Shown: positions 1 to 8,565 of the stretch, piece by piece
How the letters are laid out: the number at the start of each line of letters is the position of its first letter
How positions within the stretch are numbered: position 1 is the first letter of the stretch
Origin: Betaproteobacteria bacterium
GTDB lineage: Bacteria; Pseudomonadota; Gammaproteobacteria; Burkholderiales; SG8-39
Length of the DNA: 33,211 bases
Assembly: GCA_947482825.1 (NCBI GenBank)
Contig: CANKMT010000065.1
Span: forward strand, 1-33,211
Reading direction: 5' to 3'
Notes under the pieces: model-generated
Told to the model about the DNA's origin: nothing
Database searches by the model: none
The model's input: only the letters and a program-made list of their open reading frames with translations
Translations under genes and position numbers: made by a program

Positions 1-752
1 AACAGCTCGCGCAGTTGAAGCCGCGCTTTTTCTCGGTCACCTTCGGCGCGGGCGGCTCGACCCAGCAGGGAACGCTCGACACGGTGCTCGAAATCCGCAA
101 GGCCGGCCACGAGGCCGCGCCACACCTTTCGTGCGTCGCCTCCTCGAAAGCCGAGATCGGCGACATCCTCAAGCACTACAAGGACAACGGCATCCGCCAC
201 ATCGTCGCGCTTCGAGGGGATCTTCCTTCGGGCGTTGCGATGGCCGGCGAATTGCGGCACGCGAACGAGCTCGTCGCGTTCATCCGCGAAACCACCGGGG
301 ACTGGTTCAATATCGAAGTCGCCTGCTACCCGGAGTACCACCCGCAAACGCGCAACGCGGCCGATGAAGTGAAGAACTTCAAGCGCAAGATCGACGCCGG
401 CGCCAATGCGGCCATGACGCAGTATTTTTACAACGCCGATGCGTACTTCCGTTTCGTCGATGACTGCGAAGCGGCGGGCATTTCGGTGCCGATCGTGCCG
501 GGCATCATGCCGATCGGAAATTTCTCGCAACTGGCGCGCTTCTCGGATGCCTGCGGCGCGGAGATCCCGCGCTGGATGCGTATAAAGCTCGAGGGATATC
601 GGGACGACACGGCGTCTATACGATCGTTCGGCCTCGACGTGGTGACCTCGCTTTGCGACAAGCTGTTGTCGGAAGGCGCCCCGGGGCTGCATTTCTATAC
701 CCTGAACCAGGCCGGCGCAGTCACCACGATCTGGCAGCGGCTCGGGCTTTAA
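1..752 (+). CDS. metF: 5,10-methylenetetrahydrofolate reductase (partial, 5' end outside window)
   Basis: MetF reduces 5,10-methylene-THF to 5-methyl-THF, the methyl donor for methionine synthesis; it is a cytosolic flavoprotein. The reading frame is open from base 3, upstream of the TTG at 15, so the gene begins before the window. The visible part matches the MetF TIM barrel: LKPRFFSVTFGAGGST, then EAAPHLSCV, NGIRHIVALRGDLP, YPEYHPQ, FKRKIDAGANAAMTQYF, PIVPGIMPI and a C-terminal GLHFYTLNQ. The N-terminal segment with the FEFFPP-type catalytic glutamate is missing only because of the window edge. The stop TAA is at 750-752 and the next gene starts 16 bases later on the same strand. Confidence 0.95.
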   Translation, partial: QLAQLKPRFFSVTFGAGGSTQQGTLDTVLEIRKAGHEAAPHLSCVASSKAEIGDILKHYKDNGIRHIVALRGDLPSGVAMAGELRHANELVAFIRETTGDWFNIEVACYPEYHPQTRNAADEVKNFKRKIDAGANAAMTQYFYNADAYFRFVDDCEAAGISVPIVPGIMPIGNFSQLARFSDACGAEIPRWMRIKLEGYRDDTASIRSFGLDVVTSLCDKLLSEGAPGLHFYTLNQAGAVTTIWQRLGL

Positions 753-768
753 CCCGCGGCCCGGGCGC

Positions 769-1506
769 ATGGATTCCGCGCTGGGCGTTCTGGTAGGCCT
801 CGTCTTCCTTGCCGCCGGCGCCGTGAAGGGCGTTTCCGGCATGGGGTTGCCGACGTTCTCGATGGCGTTGCTCGGCCTGTTCATGCCGCCGGCCGCCGCC
901 GCGACGCTGATGGTGCTGCCTTCGCTGGCGACCAATGTGTCGCAGTGCATCGGGCCGCATGCCAAGAGCCTCGCCCGCCGCCTCTGGCCGATGTGGCTCG
1001 GTCTTGTGGCGGCGACGATCTTCAGCCCGCTGGCGGGCCTGGGCACCGCGGGAAACGCTGCGCGGCTGCTGCTTGGTTCGGTGCTGGTCGCCTACGGCCT
1101 CTGGGGACTCATGAAGCCCGCACTCCCGGACTTGCGCGCCTACCCCGCGCTCGCCGGAGGTACGGCGGGGGTGTTGACCGGCGCACTGGCCGCGGCCACG
1201 GGCGTATTCGTGATGCCGCTGGTGCCCTACCTGCAATCGATCCGGTTGGGCAAGGACGAAATGATCCAGGCGCTCGGGTTGACGTTCATGATCGCCACTG
1301 CCGCGCTCGTCATCCGTCTCGGACGCACGGGCATCGCGCTGGGGTCGCTGGACCTGGCCGATCTTGCCATTGCCCTCGGGGCCGCCTTCCTGGGACTTTT
1401 CCTCGGTGCCACGCTGCGCAATCGCCTGGAGCCTGTGCTCTTTCAGCGCGCGCTGTTTACCGTTTTCGTCCTGCTCGGCGCGCTGATGGTTGCTCGCGCT
1501 GGCTGA
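769..1506 (+). CDS. TauE/SafE-family membrane transporter
   Basis: A 245-residue protein made almost entirely of hydrophobic helices, with the N-terminal pattern of the TauE/SafE (DUF81) family: GxxxGxxKGVSGMGLPTFSMALL at about 13-35, and a second repeat half near residues 130-165 (GGTAGVLTGALAAATGVFVMP split over two helices). Members are proposed exporters of sulfite, sulfoacetate or other organosulfur anions across the inner membrane; the substrate here is unknown. The ATG at 769 lies 16 bases after the metF stop, so co-transcription is likely. It converges on the crotonase gene with only 11 bases between the stops. Confidence 0.85.
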   Translation: MDSALGVLVGLVFLAAGAVKGVSGMGLPTFSMALLGLFMPPAAAATLMVLPSLATNVSQCIGPHAKSLARRLWPMWLGLVAATIFSPLAGLGTAGNAARLLLGSVLVAYGLWGLMKPALPDLRAYPALAGGTAGVLTGALAAATGVFVMPLVPYLQSIRLGKDEMIQALGLTFMIATAALVIRLGRTGIALGSLDLADLAIALGAAFLGLFLGATLRNRLEPVLFQRALFTVFVLLGALMVARAG

Positions 1507-1517
1507 ATGCCGAAGGA

Positions 1518-2324
1518 CTAGCGCCCGGTAAATTTGGGCTTGCGCTTCTCGGCGAAAGCGCGCACCGCCTCGCGATGGTCCTCTGTCTGGAAGGTCGCCA
1601 TCTCGAGCGCGAACGACGCGTCCATGATCAGGTTCACCTTGTCCTTGATCGCCTTGTTGACCGCGAGCTTGGTCCAGCGGATCGCCCAGGTCGGGCCGTT
1701 GGCGAGTTCTTCGGCGAGTTCCCGCGCTTTGGCGAGCACTTGGTCGGCCGGCAGCGCGTAGTTCACCAGCCCCATGCGCTCGGCGTCCCGGCCCTTGATG
1801 AGGTTGCCGCGCATCAGGAACTCCTTGGCGCGATTGGGGCCGACCAGCATCGGCCAGATCACGGCACCGCCGTCGCCGGCCACGAGACCGATCTTAACGT
1901 GCGGGTCGGCGATGCGCGCGTCTTCGGCGCAGACGGTGATGTCGCAGAAAAGCGCCACCGTTGCGGCGAGGCCGATGCAGTCGCCGTTGATCGCGCAGAC
2001 GATGGGCAGTTCGCAGTCGAGGATGTTGTTGACGATCTTGCGCGCGCTGCGCGGCTCGATCATCTCGCCCTCGGCGAACACGTCGCCGCCGGGGCGCTCG
2101 GTCATGCCCTTCACGTTGCCGCCGACGCTGAAGTACTTGCCGCTGCCGGTGAGCAGCACCGCGTTGATCTCGGTGTCCTCGGCCAGGTCGCGCCAGATGT
2201 CCTGCAGCTCGTGGTGGAACTGCCGGTCGATCTGGTTGCGGGTTTCCTCGCGGTTCAGCGTGACGATGGCAAGCTTGCCCGCCTTTTCGATCCGGAGGCA
2301 TTCATACGACGAGTAGTCGCTCAT
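1518..2324 (-). CDS. Crotonase-fold protein (enoyl-CoA hydratase/isomerase family)
   Basis: 268 residues with the crotonase fold: oxyanion-hole segment SGKYFSVGGNVKGM (about 61-74), second oxyanion segment NGDCIGLAATVALFCDI (113-129), and a C-terminal helix ending FAEKRKPKFTGR. It should bind an acyl-CoA thioester in the cytosol. The two glutamates that do the hydratase chemistry in rat crotonase (Glu144, Glu164) align here with Thr122 and His142, so a simple enoyl-CoA hydratase role is doubtful. The ATG at 2324 is chosen because the promoter lies directly upstream. It is divergent from the acyl-CoA dehydrogenase operon and shares its control region. Family certain, reaction unknown. Confidence 0.88.
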   Translation of the reverse strand: MSDYSSYECLRIEKAGKLAIVTLNREETRNQIDRQFHHELQDIWRDLAEDTEINAVLLTGSGKYFSVGGNVKGMTERPGGDVFAEGEMIEPRSARKIVNNILDCELPIVCAINGDCIGLAATVALFCDITVCAEDARIADPHVKIGLVAGDGGAVIWPMLVGPNRAKEFLMRGNLIKGRDAERMGLVNYALPADQVLAKARELAEELANGPTWAIRWTKLAVNKAIKDKVNLIMDASFALEMATFQTEDHREAVRAFAEKRKPKFTGR

Positions 2325-2336
2325 GTGGAACCCGGC

Positions 2337-2367
2337 TTGACAGTGGTGGAGGTGCGCCGACTATAAT
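2337..2367 (+). promoter_or_regulatory. Sigma70-type promoter of the acyl-CoA dehydrogenase operon
   Basis: Perfect consensus hexamers: TTGACA at 2337-2342 and TATAAT at 2362-2367. The spacer is 19 bases, longer than optimal, which fits a promoter needing regulation. The expected start near 2374 falls inside the palindrome at 2365-2380 and leaves a leader of about 34 bases before the ATG at 2408, with CGGAG at 2398-2402 as ribosome binding site. Confidence 0.7.
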
Positions 2368-2388
2368 TGGTTGAACCATTGAAATCAA
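2360..2388 (-). promoter_or_regulatory. Overlapping divergent promoter of the crotonase-fold gene
   Basis: Read on the minus strand: TTGATT (2388-2383), a 17-base spacer, then TATAGT (2365-2360). Its -10 box overlaps the -10 box of the plus-strand promoter, and the TGGTTGAACCA palindrome fills its spacer. The two promoters therefore cannot be occupied independently. Confidence 0.6.
2365..2380. promoter_or_regulatory. FadR-family (GntR/FCD) operator
   Basis: AATTGGTTGAACCATT, with perfect palindromic core TGGTT-G-AACCA at 2368-2378. It fits the TGGT-N3-ACCA operator type known for FadR-subfamily regulators such as PdhR and LldR. It covers the start region of the plus promoter and the spacer of the minus promoter. 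The likely ligand is the GntR protein encoded at 3556-4290 in the same operon (inference). Confidence 0.72.
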
Positions 2389-2407
2389 GCCACCCTGCGG
2401 AGACCCG

Positions 2408-3556
2408 ATGCCCTATTTCACCGAAACTCAGCTCGCCATGCGCGAGGGGATCCGCCGCATGGTCGACAAGGAGATCCGCCCGATCGCGGCCGAAATCGAC
2501 GCCACCGACCAGATCCCGGAGCGCATCTTCCACCTCTTCGGCGACATGGGCCTCATGCAGCTCTGGGTGCCGGAGGAATACGGCGGCCCGGGCGGCGACC
2601 TCACTTCGGTGTGCATGGCCAGGGAGGAGATCTCGCGCTCGTCGGAAGCCTGTGCGCTGATCGCCGGCATGAATTCCATCGGCATGATTCTTCCGCTGCT
2701 GCACTTCGGGACCGAGGAGCAGAAGAAGCGCTGGCTGCCGGAAGTCGCCAAGGGCCGCATCTGGACGGCGGTGGCGATGACCGAACCCGAGTCGGGGTCG
2801 GACGTCGCCTCGATGAGGACGCGCGCCAAGAAGGACGGCGCGAGCTGGGTGCTCAACGGGCAGAAGTGCTACATCACCTGGGGCAACATCGCCCACTACA
2901 TCCTGGTGTTCGCGCGCACCAGCGGCGACAAGGGCTTCCAGGGCATCAGCTGTTTCCTGATGGACACCAAGACCCCGGGCTTCCGGATCGGCAAGAACGA
3001 GAACAAGATGGGCCTCAACGGCGTGCCGAACGTGCAGATCTTCTTCGACAACGTGCGCATCCCCGAAGAGAACATGATCTGCGAGGAAGGCCGCGGCTTC
3101 ATCACCTGCATGCGCATCCTCGACCTGAACCGGCCGACCATCGGCGCGGCGTCGGTGGGCGTGGCGCAGGGGGCGCTGGACCTCGCGCTGCAATACGCCA
3201 AGGAAAGGAAGCAGTTCGGCCGCGCAATCGGCCAGTTCCAGGGGCTGCAGTGGATGCTGGCCGACATGGCGATGCAGATCGAAGCCTCGCGCGCGCTGGT
3301 CTACGAGTGCGCGCGCATGGCGGATGCGGGCGACTTCTCGCGCCTCTCGGAGATGGCGTCGATGGCCAAGTGCCAGGCGAGCGACATGGCGATGAAAGTC
3401 ACCACCGACGCGGTGCAGATCTTCGGCGGCGCCGGCTACATGAAGGACGTCGGCGTCGAGCGCTACATGCGCGACGCCAAGATCAACCAGATCTTCGAGG
3501 GCACCAACCAGATCCAGCGCATTGTGATCTCGCGCCACCTGCTCGGAATGCACTGA
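2408..3556 (+). CDS. Acyl-CoA dehydrogenase
   Basis: 382 residues, the normal length for the family; an FAD enzyme that alpha,beta-desaturates an acyl-CoA and passes electrons to ETF. Visible landmarks: N-terminal helical domain with VPEEYGGPGGD, FAD-binding AMTEPESGSDVASM, WVLNGQKCYITWG, the KMGLNGVPN and FFDNVRIPEEN segments, RKQFGRAIGQFQ, IFGGAGYMKD, and the C-terminal IFEGTNQIQR whose Glu364 is the expected catalytic base. The ATG at 2408 has CGGAG five bases upstream. It is the first gene of the operon, and its TGA overlaps the regulator ATG by one base (3556). Family is certain; chain length and branching of the substrate are not readable. Confidence 0.93.
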   Translation: MPYFTETQLAMREGIRRMVDKEIRPIAAEIDATDQIPERIFHLFGDMGLMQLWVPEEYGGPGGDLTSVCMAREEISRSSEACALIAGMNSIGMILPLLHFGTEEQKKRWLPEVAKGRIWTAVAMTEPESGSDVASMRTRAKKDGASWVLNGQKCYITWGNIAHYILVFARTSGDKGFQGISCFLMDTKTPGFRIGKNENKMGLNGVPNVQIFFDNVRIPEENMICEEGRGFITCMRILDLNRPTIGAASVGVAQGALDLALQYAKERKQFGRAIGQFQGLQWMLADMAMQIEASRALVYECARMADAGDFSRLSEMASMAKCQASDMAMKVTTDAVQIFGGAGYMKDVGVERYMRDAKINQIFEGTNQIQRIVISRHLLGMH

Positions 3557-4290
3557 TGGCGGGAACTGCGTTCCGGCCGGTCGCCACGCGCCGCGCATTC
3601 GAGGAGATCACCGCGCAGATCCGCGACCGGCTGGCACGCCAGGCGCTCAAGACCGGCGACCGCCTGCCGGCCGAGCGGAACCTCGCCGACCAGTTCGGCG
3701 TCAGCCGCAACACGCTGCGCGAAGCCCTGCGCTCGCTGGAGATCGCGGGACTGCTGGAGCTCAGGAAAGGCGCCACTGGCGGCGCATTCATCCGCGAAGG
3801 CGGCGGCGACGCGGTGGTCGCGGGGCTGTCGGACCTGTACCGCCTCGGCAACATCCGGCCCGAGCACCTGACCGAAGCGCGCATCCTGATCGGCACCGAA
3901 GTCGCGCGGCTCGCCTGCGCGCGGCGCACCGCGGCCGACCTGAAGGCGCTGGAGGCCAACGTGGCCGAAGCCGAAGCGGCAACCAAGGCCGGCGACCTCG
4001 GCCGCCGCGCCGAGATCCACTACGAGTTTCATTCGCTGCTGGCACGTGCGGCGAAGAACCCGGTGCTGATCATCCTGACGGACGCGCTGATGGAGATGAC
4101 GCGCCATTTCGTCGAGGCGGTCGGCTATCAGCCCAACCCTTACGTGATGCCGTCCCGCAAACGGTTGCTGGCGGCGCTGCGCGCAAAAGATGGCGAAACC
4201 GCCGCCACGGAAATGGCTTCGATGTTAAAACGGCTGCAACGCTTCCACCTCGCGCGGTACGAAGCGGTCACGAAGGAGGGGCGCCAATGA
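3556..4290 (+). CDS. GntR-family regulator, FadR/FCD subfamily
   Basis: 244-residue transcription factor. An N-terminal winged helix (about residues 14-80: GDRLPAERNLADQFGVSRNTLREALRSLE, then a wing with RKGATGGAFI) is followed by an all-helical FCD ligand-binding domain (about 100-235, with EARILIGTEVARLA and EIHYEFHSLLARAAKNPV). FCD domains bind small organic acids or acyl-CoAs. The start at 3556 overlaps the preceding stop (TGATG) and its own stop overlaps the next ATG (ATGA at 4287-4290), so it is translationally coupled inside the operon. The palindrome at 2365-2380 has the operator shape of this subfamily, suggesting control of its own operon and the divergent crotonase gene. Confidence 0.92.
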   Translation: MAGTAFRPVATRRAFEEITAQIRDRLARQALKTGDRLPAERNLADQFGVSRNTLREALRSLEIAGLLELRKGATGGAFIREGGGDAVVAGLSDLYRLGNIRPEHLTEARILIGTEVARLACARRTAADLKALEANVAEAEAATKAGDLGRRAEIHYEFHSLLARAAKNPVLIILTDALMEMTRHFVEAVGYQPNPYVMPSRKRLLAALRAKDGETAATEMASMLKRLQRFHLARYEAVTKEGRQ

Positions 4291-5423
4291 AAGGCTCGCT
4301 GGATGGAATTCGGGTCCTCGACTTCACGTCGGTGATTGCCGGCCCCTATTGCACCCGCCTGCTCGCCGACCTCGGGGCTGAAGTCGTCAAAGTCGAGACC
4401 GCGGAGGGCGATCAACTGCGCACGCGCGAGCCGCTCAGGCAGGCGAAGGACGGCACCGCGCACAGCGCCTACTTCGGCGGCCTCAATTCAGGCAAGCAAA
4501 GCATCGTCCTGGATCTGAAGAGCGCGGCGGACAAGAAGACCGCGATGGCGTTAGCCGCGAAAGCCGATGTCGTGGTCGAAAATTTCCGGCCAGGCGTGAT
4601 GGGACGCCTGGGCCTGGGCTATGACGACCTGAGCGCGTCGAATCCACGCCTCGTGTACTGCTCGATTTCCGGTTACGGCCAGACGGGCATGGCGGCCGGA
4701 CGGCCCGGGTACGCGCCGATCGTGCATGCCGCCTGCGGATACGAGCTTGCCTACCTGGGCTACCAGGGCGAAATGGATAGGCCGCTGAAAAGTGGAATCT
4801 TCGTCGCCGACGTGCTTGCCGGATCGCTCGCCTTTGGCGCGATCAGCGCGGCGCTCGTGCGGCGCGAGCGAACCGGCGAGGGCGAGCACATCGACCTGTC
4901 CCTGATGGACGCGATGATGGGCCTGCTGATTTACGAATGCCAGGAAGCGCAATTCCCGTCGAAGTACCAGCGCCCGCTCTACCGGCCGGTGAAAGCGCTC
5001 GACGGCTATGTGATCGTCGCGCCGATCAGCGTGGCCAACTTCGCCGACATGGCGCGCGTCTGCGGGCACCCCGAATGGATTACCGACGAACGCTTCAGCC
5101 GGGCCAATCGCGCGCGCAACTGGGAGGTCCTCATGGACCTGCTGGAGCAATGGGCGGGCAAGCGCTCCGTGGACGAATGCGAAAAGGCGATGCTCGACGG
5201 CGGCGTGCCCTGCTCGCGTTACCAGAGCGTCGGCGAGGCGATGAAGAGCGATGCGGTCGCTAGCCGCGGGACGTTCGGCAAGGTGCGCGATGGCGCCGGC
5301 GAGTTTCTTGCGCCGAACCCGGCGTTCAAGCTGAAAAACTCCGCGGCCCATGTGCGTGGCGAAGTGGACGCCCTGGGGGCGAGCAATGCGAAAGTCATTG
5401 CCGCGTGGCTGGACGAAAAATAG
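4287..5423 (+). CDS. Family III CoA-transferase (CaiB/BaiF)
   Basis: 378 residues. Opening motif LDGIRVLDFTSVIAGPYCTRLLADLGAEVVKVE, then NSGKQSIVLDLK, VVVENFRPGVMGRLGLGY, and SLMDAMMG, in which Asp208 corresponds to the aspartate that forms the acyl-aspartyl anhydride in formyl-CoA transferase. The enzyme moves CoA between carboxylic acids in the cytosol and would activate the pathway substrate. The start ATG is part of an ATGA overlap with the regulator and has AAGGAGGG at 4273-4280. At 378 residues it is slightly shorter than typical 390-430-residue members but shows no obvious gap. Confidence 0.93.
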   Translation: MKGSLDGIRVLDFTSVIAGPYCTRLLADLGAEVVKVETAEGDQLRTREPLRQAKDGTAHSAYFGGLNSGKQSIVLDLKSAADKKTAMALAAKADVVVENFRPGVMGRLGLGYDDLSASNPRLVYCSISGYGQTGMAAGRPGYAPIVHAACGYELAYLGYQGEMDRPLKSGIFVADVLAGSLAFGAISAALVRRERTGEGEHIDLSLMDAMMGLLIYECQEAQFPSKYQRPLYRPVKALDGYVIVAPISVANFADMARVCGHPEWITDERFSRANRARNWEVLMDLLEQWAGKRSVDECEKAMLDGGVPCSRYQSVGEAMKSDAVASRGTFGKVRDGAGEFLAPNPAFKLKNSAAHVRGEVDALGASNAKVIAAWLDEK

Positions 5424-5442
5424 AAGACACCAAGGAGACAAT

Positions 5443-6414
5443 ATGAAACTGAATGCATTCGGCGTCCTGCTCGCCGCAACGTGCACGATCTTCAGCACCG
5501 GTGCGGCGGCGCAGGCCTTTCCCTCCAAGCCGATCCGCATCATCGTGCCCTACCCCGCGGGCGGCACCACGGACCTGATGGCGCGCGCTCTGCAAGAGCC
5601 GATGCAAAAGACGCTGGGGCAACCGGTGATCGTCGACAACAAGCCCGGCGCGGCCGGTGCGATAGGCGCACGCGAGGTCGCGAAATCGCCGCCCGACGGC
5701 TACACCCTGCTGTTCTCGAACAACGGGCCCTCGAGCACCACGCCCCTGCTCGTCAAGGACGCGGGCTACGACGGGATCAGGGATTTCGCGCCGGTATCGC
5801 TGGTATCCACCGCGCCGCTCTTCGTCGTCGTGAATGCTGCGGTGCCGGCCAACGACCTCAAGAGCTTCATCGACTACGCGCGTTCGCAACCAAATGGCCT
5901 CGAATACGCCTCGGCGGGCATAGGCTCCCTCGGCCATCTGGCCAGCGAGCTCTTCGCGCGCATGGCCGGCATCAAGATGATCCACATTCCCTACAAAGGC
6001 CAGGCGCCGACCTCCAACGCGGTCATGACCGGCGAAGTCAAGGTGCTGATCACCACGTCGTCGTCTGCCATGAACGGTTTCATCTCCGCCGGCAAGCTCA
6101 AGCTCCTCGGCGTCTCCACGCCTGAGCCCTCGCCGCTTGCACCCGGCGCGCCGGTCGTCTCGAGCGTCCTGCCCGGCTATAAAGTGGAGATCTGGTTCGG
6201 CCTGCTCGCTTCGGCGGGAACGCCGGCCGATGTCGTCGCAAAGCTCAACGATGCGGTCGGCAAGGCTCTGGCCCTGCCCGACCTGCAGCAGCGCTTCGTC
6301 AACTTCGGCGTGATCGCCACCGCCGGCTCGCCCAAGCGCCTGGGCGACCTGATTGCCGAAGAGGTGCCACGCTGGACGCAGATCGTCCGCGAAGCCGGAA
6401 TCCGCGCGGAATGA
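5443..6414 (+). CDS. Bug/TctC-family periplasmic solute-binding protein
   Basis: 323 residues with an N-terminal signal peptide (MKLNAFGVLLAATC, cleavage probably after AAAQA near residue 25). Family signatures follow: FPSKPIRIIVPYPAGGTTDLMAR, VIVDNKPGAAGAIGAREVAKSPPDGYTLL, and YASAGIGSLGHLASELF. Bug proteins are periplasmic receptors for carboxylates, amino acids and related acids, feeding TctAB-type transporters or acting as sensors. No TctA or TctB gene is in the window. The ATG at 5443 is chosen over the upstream in-frame start because AAGGAGAC lies at 5432-5439 and the signal peptide begins here. It lies 19 bases after the CoA-transferase stop. Confidence 0.93.
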   Translation: MKLNAFGVLLAATCTIFSTGAAAQAFPSKPIRIIVPYPAGGTTDLMARALQEPMQKTLGQPVIVDNKPGAAGAIGAREVAKSPPDGYTLLFSNNGPSSTTPLLVKDAGYDGIRDFAPVSLVSTAPLFVVVNAAVPANDLKSFIDYARSQPNGLEYASAGIGSLGHLASELFARMAGIKMIHIPYKGQAPTSNAVMTGEVKVLITTSSSAMNGFISAGKLKLLGVSTPEPSPLAPGAPVVSSVLPGYKVEIWFGLLASAGTPADVVAKLNDAVGKALALPDLQQRFVNFGVIATAGSPKRLGDLIAEEVPRWTQIVREAGIRAE

Positions 6415-6429
6415 ACGAGGAATCATTCC

Positions 6430-7581
6430 ATGACACAAAGCGCTGAAACCACCGAGCAGCTCGCCTCCGCCGTGCGGCGGTTCGTGCGGGAGCAACTCCT
6501 GCCTGCCGAGCCGAAGGTGGAAGAGGACGACGACATCCCCGCCGCCATCATCAGGCAACTCAAGGACCTCGGCCTGTTCGGCATGACCATCCCCGAGGAG
6601 TACGGGGGCCTGGGCCTGTCGATGTACGAGGAAGCGCGGGTGGTGTTCGAGATCGGCTACGCATCCCCCGTATTCCGCTCCTATTTCGGCACCAGCAACG
6701 GCGTGGGCACGCTCGGTATCCTGATCGACGGGACCGAAGAGCAGCGAAAGCAATACCTGCCTGGCATCGCAAGCGGCGACCTCGTCGCTTCATTCTGCCT
6801 CACTGAACCGGACGCGGGCTCGGACGCAGCCGCGCTCACGACGCGCGCGGTGCGCGACGGCGACCACTACGTGATCAGCGGCACCAAGCGCTTTACGACG
6901 AACTCGCCGCATGCCGGGATCTTCACGGTCTTCGCGCGGACTGCGCCCAAGGAGGCCGGCTCGCGCGGCATTTCGGCCTTCCTCGTCGAACGGGCCACGC
7001 CGGGCATCTCGATCGCCCCGCACTACAAGAAGATGGGCTTTCGCGGCTCGCACACCGCCGACGTGATCTTCGAGAACTGCCGGGTGCCGGCTTCCGCGCT
7101 GCTCGGCGGGCAGGAAGGCATCGGGTTCAAGACCGCGATGAAGTCGCTCGACCACGCGCGCATCCACATGGCCGCGGTGGCCGTGGGCCTGTGCGAGCGC
7201 ATCATCGACGAAGGTGTGCGCTATGCGATGGACAGACGCCAGTTCGGCAAGCCGATTTCGGATTTCCAGTTGATCCAGGGAATGCTGGCCGACTGCGCGG
7301 CGGAGGCTTTTGCGGCGCGCGCGATGGTGGAAAAGGCTTCGCGCGACAAGGATGCCGGCATCAGGATCACCAAGGAATCGGCCTGTTGTAAATATTTCGC
7401 CACCGAAGCCCTGGGACGCATTGCCGACCGGGTGCTGCAGATCCACGGCGGCTACGGCTACATCAAGGAATACGCAATCGAAAGGCTTTACCGCGATGCG
7501 CGCCTGTTGCGCATCTACGAAGGCACCAGCCAGATCCAGCAACTGGTGATCGCCCGCGAAATGCTGAAGGAGGCTCGTTGA
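6430..7581 (+). CDS. Acyl-CoA dehydrogenase (second in operon)
   Basis: 383 residues. Landmarks: IPEEYGGLGLSMYEE, FCLTEPDAGSDAAAL, KRFTTNSPHAG, KKMGFRGSHTADV, RRQFGKPISDFQ, IHGGYGYIKEY, and IYEGTSQIQQ with catalytic Glu364. It is a clear paralogue, but not a close copy, of the enzyme at 2408-3556; it probably acts on a different intermediate or forms a pair with it. Start ATG at 6430 with GAGGAA at 6416-6421; the stop TGA overlaps the following ATG by one base. Substrate unknown. Confidence 0.93.
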   Translation: MTQSAETTEQLASAVRRFVREQLLPAEPKVEEDDDIPAAIIRQLKDLGLFGMTIPEEYGGLGLSMYEEARVVFEIGYASPVFRSYFGTSNGVGTLGILIDGTEEQRKQYLPGIASGDLVASFCLTEPDAGSDAAALTTRAVRDGDHYVISGTKRFTTNSPHAGIFTVFARTAPKEAGSRGISAFLVERATPGISIAPHYKKMGFRGSHTADVIFENCRVPASALLGGQEGIGFKTAMKSLDHARIHMAAVAVGLCERIIDEGVRYAMDRRQFGKPISDFQLIQGMLADCAAEAFAARAMVEKASRDKDAGIRITKESACCKYFATEALGRIADRVLQIHGGYGYIKEYAIERLYRDARLLRIYEGTSQIQQLVIAREMLKEAR

Positions 7582-8552
7582 TGAAAAAGCTGTTGAATCT
7601 GGTTGCGCTGCTTGCCCTCGTTTCCGGGCCTGCACTCTCGCAAACTTACCCGAGCAAGCCGGTGAAATGGCTGATCCCGTTCTCCGCAGGCGGCCCGACG
7701 GACGTGCTTGCGCGCGCGATCGCACCGAAGCTCTCCGAGTCGCTCGGCGTGCCGGTGATCGTCGAGAACAAGGTCGGCGCAGGTGGCAGCCTCGCGATGG
7801 ATGCGGTCGCCAAGTCCGCGCCGGACGGTTACACGATCGGCATGGGGCATTCGGGCACGCAGTCGATCAATCCGCACCTCTACACGAAGCTTCCATACGA
7901 CTCGCTCAAGGACTTCGCGCCGATCACGCCGGTGGTGTCGTACGTGAACGTGCTGGTCGTGAACCCCAACGTGCCGGCGAAGACCGTCGCCGAGCTGGTG
8001 GCCTACGCGAAAGCCAACCCGCAGAAGGTCAGCTTCGCCTCCGGCGGCACCGGCGCGACCAACCACCTCTCGGGGGAACTGCTCAAGGCCGTGACCGGCG
8101 CGCCAATGCTGCATGTGCCGTACAAAGGCAGCGCCCCTGCACTGGTGGACGTGATGGCCGGCAACGCGACTGCGATGTTCGACATCCTCGTCACCAGCCT
8201 GCCGCAGATCCGCGCAGGCAAGGTGCGCGCCCTCGCCGTCACGAGTGCAAAGCGCAGCGGCTACGCGCCCGACATCCCGACCATGCGCGAAGCCGGCATC
8301 GAGGGCTACGAGGAAGCCGGCAGCGACCTGTGGTTCGGCGTTCTCGGCCCGGCCGGTATGCCCAAGGCGATCATCGACCGGCTTAACGCGGAGTTGGTCC
8401 GCGCGCTGAGGACGCCCGAGGTAAGCGAGCGTATCCGCGTGCAGGCCTACGACGTGTGGACGCTTTCGCCCGAAGAGTTCATGAATTTCCTGCGCACCGA
8501 CCATGCGCGCTGGGGCAAGGTGGTGAAGTTTTCGGGGGCGAAAGCCGACTGA
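7581..8552 (+). CDS. Bug/TctC-family periplasmic solute-binding protein
   Basis: 323 residues, signal peptide MKKLLNLVALLALVSGPALS then QTYPSKPVKWLIPFSAGGPTDVLAR, VIVENKVGAGGSLAMDAVAK, FASGGTGATNHLSGELLK, and MLHVPYKGSAPALVDVMAG. Periplasmic receptor for an organic acid. The ATG at 7581 overlaps the upstream stop and is preceded by AAGGAGG at 7567-7573; the TTG three bases earlier is less likely. It is the last gene of the operon, and decayed repeats begin about 15 bases after its stop. Confidence 0.93.
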   Translation: MKKLLNLVALLALVSGPALSQTYPSKPVKWLIPFSAGGPTDVLARAIAPKLSESLGVPVIVENKVGAGGSLAMDAVAKSAPDGYTIGMGHSGTQSINPHLYTKLPYDSLKDFAPITPVVSYVNVLVVNPNVPAKTVAELVAYAKANPQKVSFASGGTGATNHLSGELLKAVTGAPMLHVPYKGSAPALVDVMAGNATAMFDILVTSLPQIRAGKVRALAVTSAKRSGYAPDIPTMREAGIEGYEEAGSDLWFGVLGPAGMPKAIIDRLNAELVRALRTPEVSERIRVQAYDVWTLSPEEFMNFLRTDHARWGKVVKFSGAKAD

Positions 8553-8565
8553 ACGGAAATACCCA

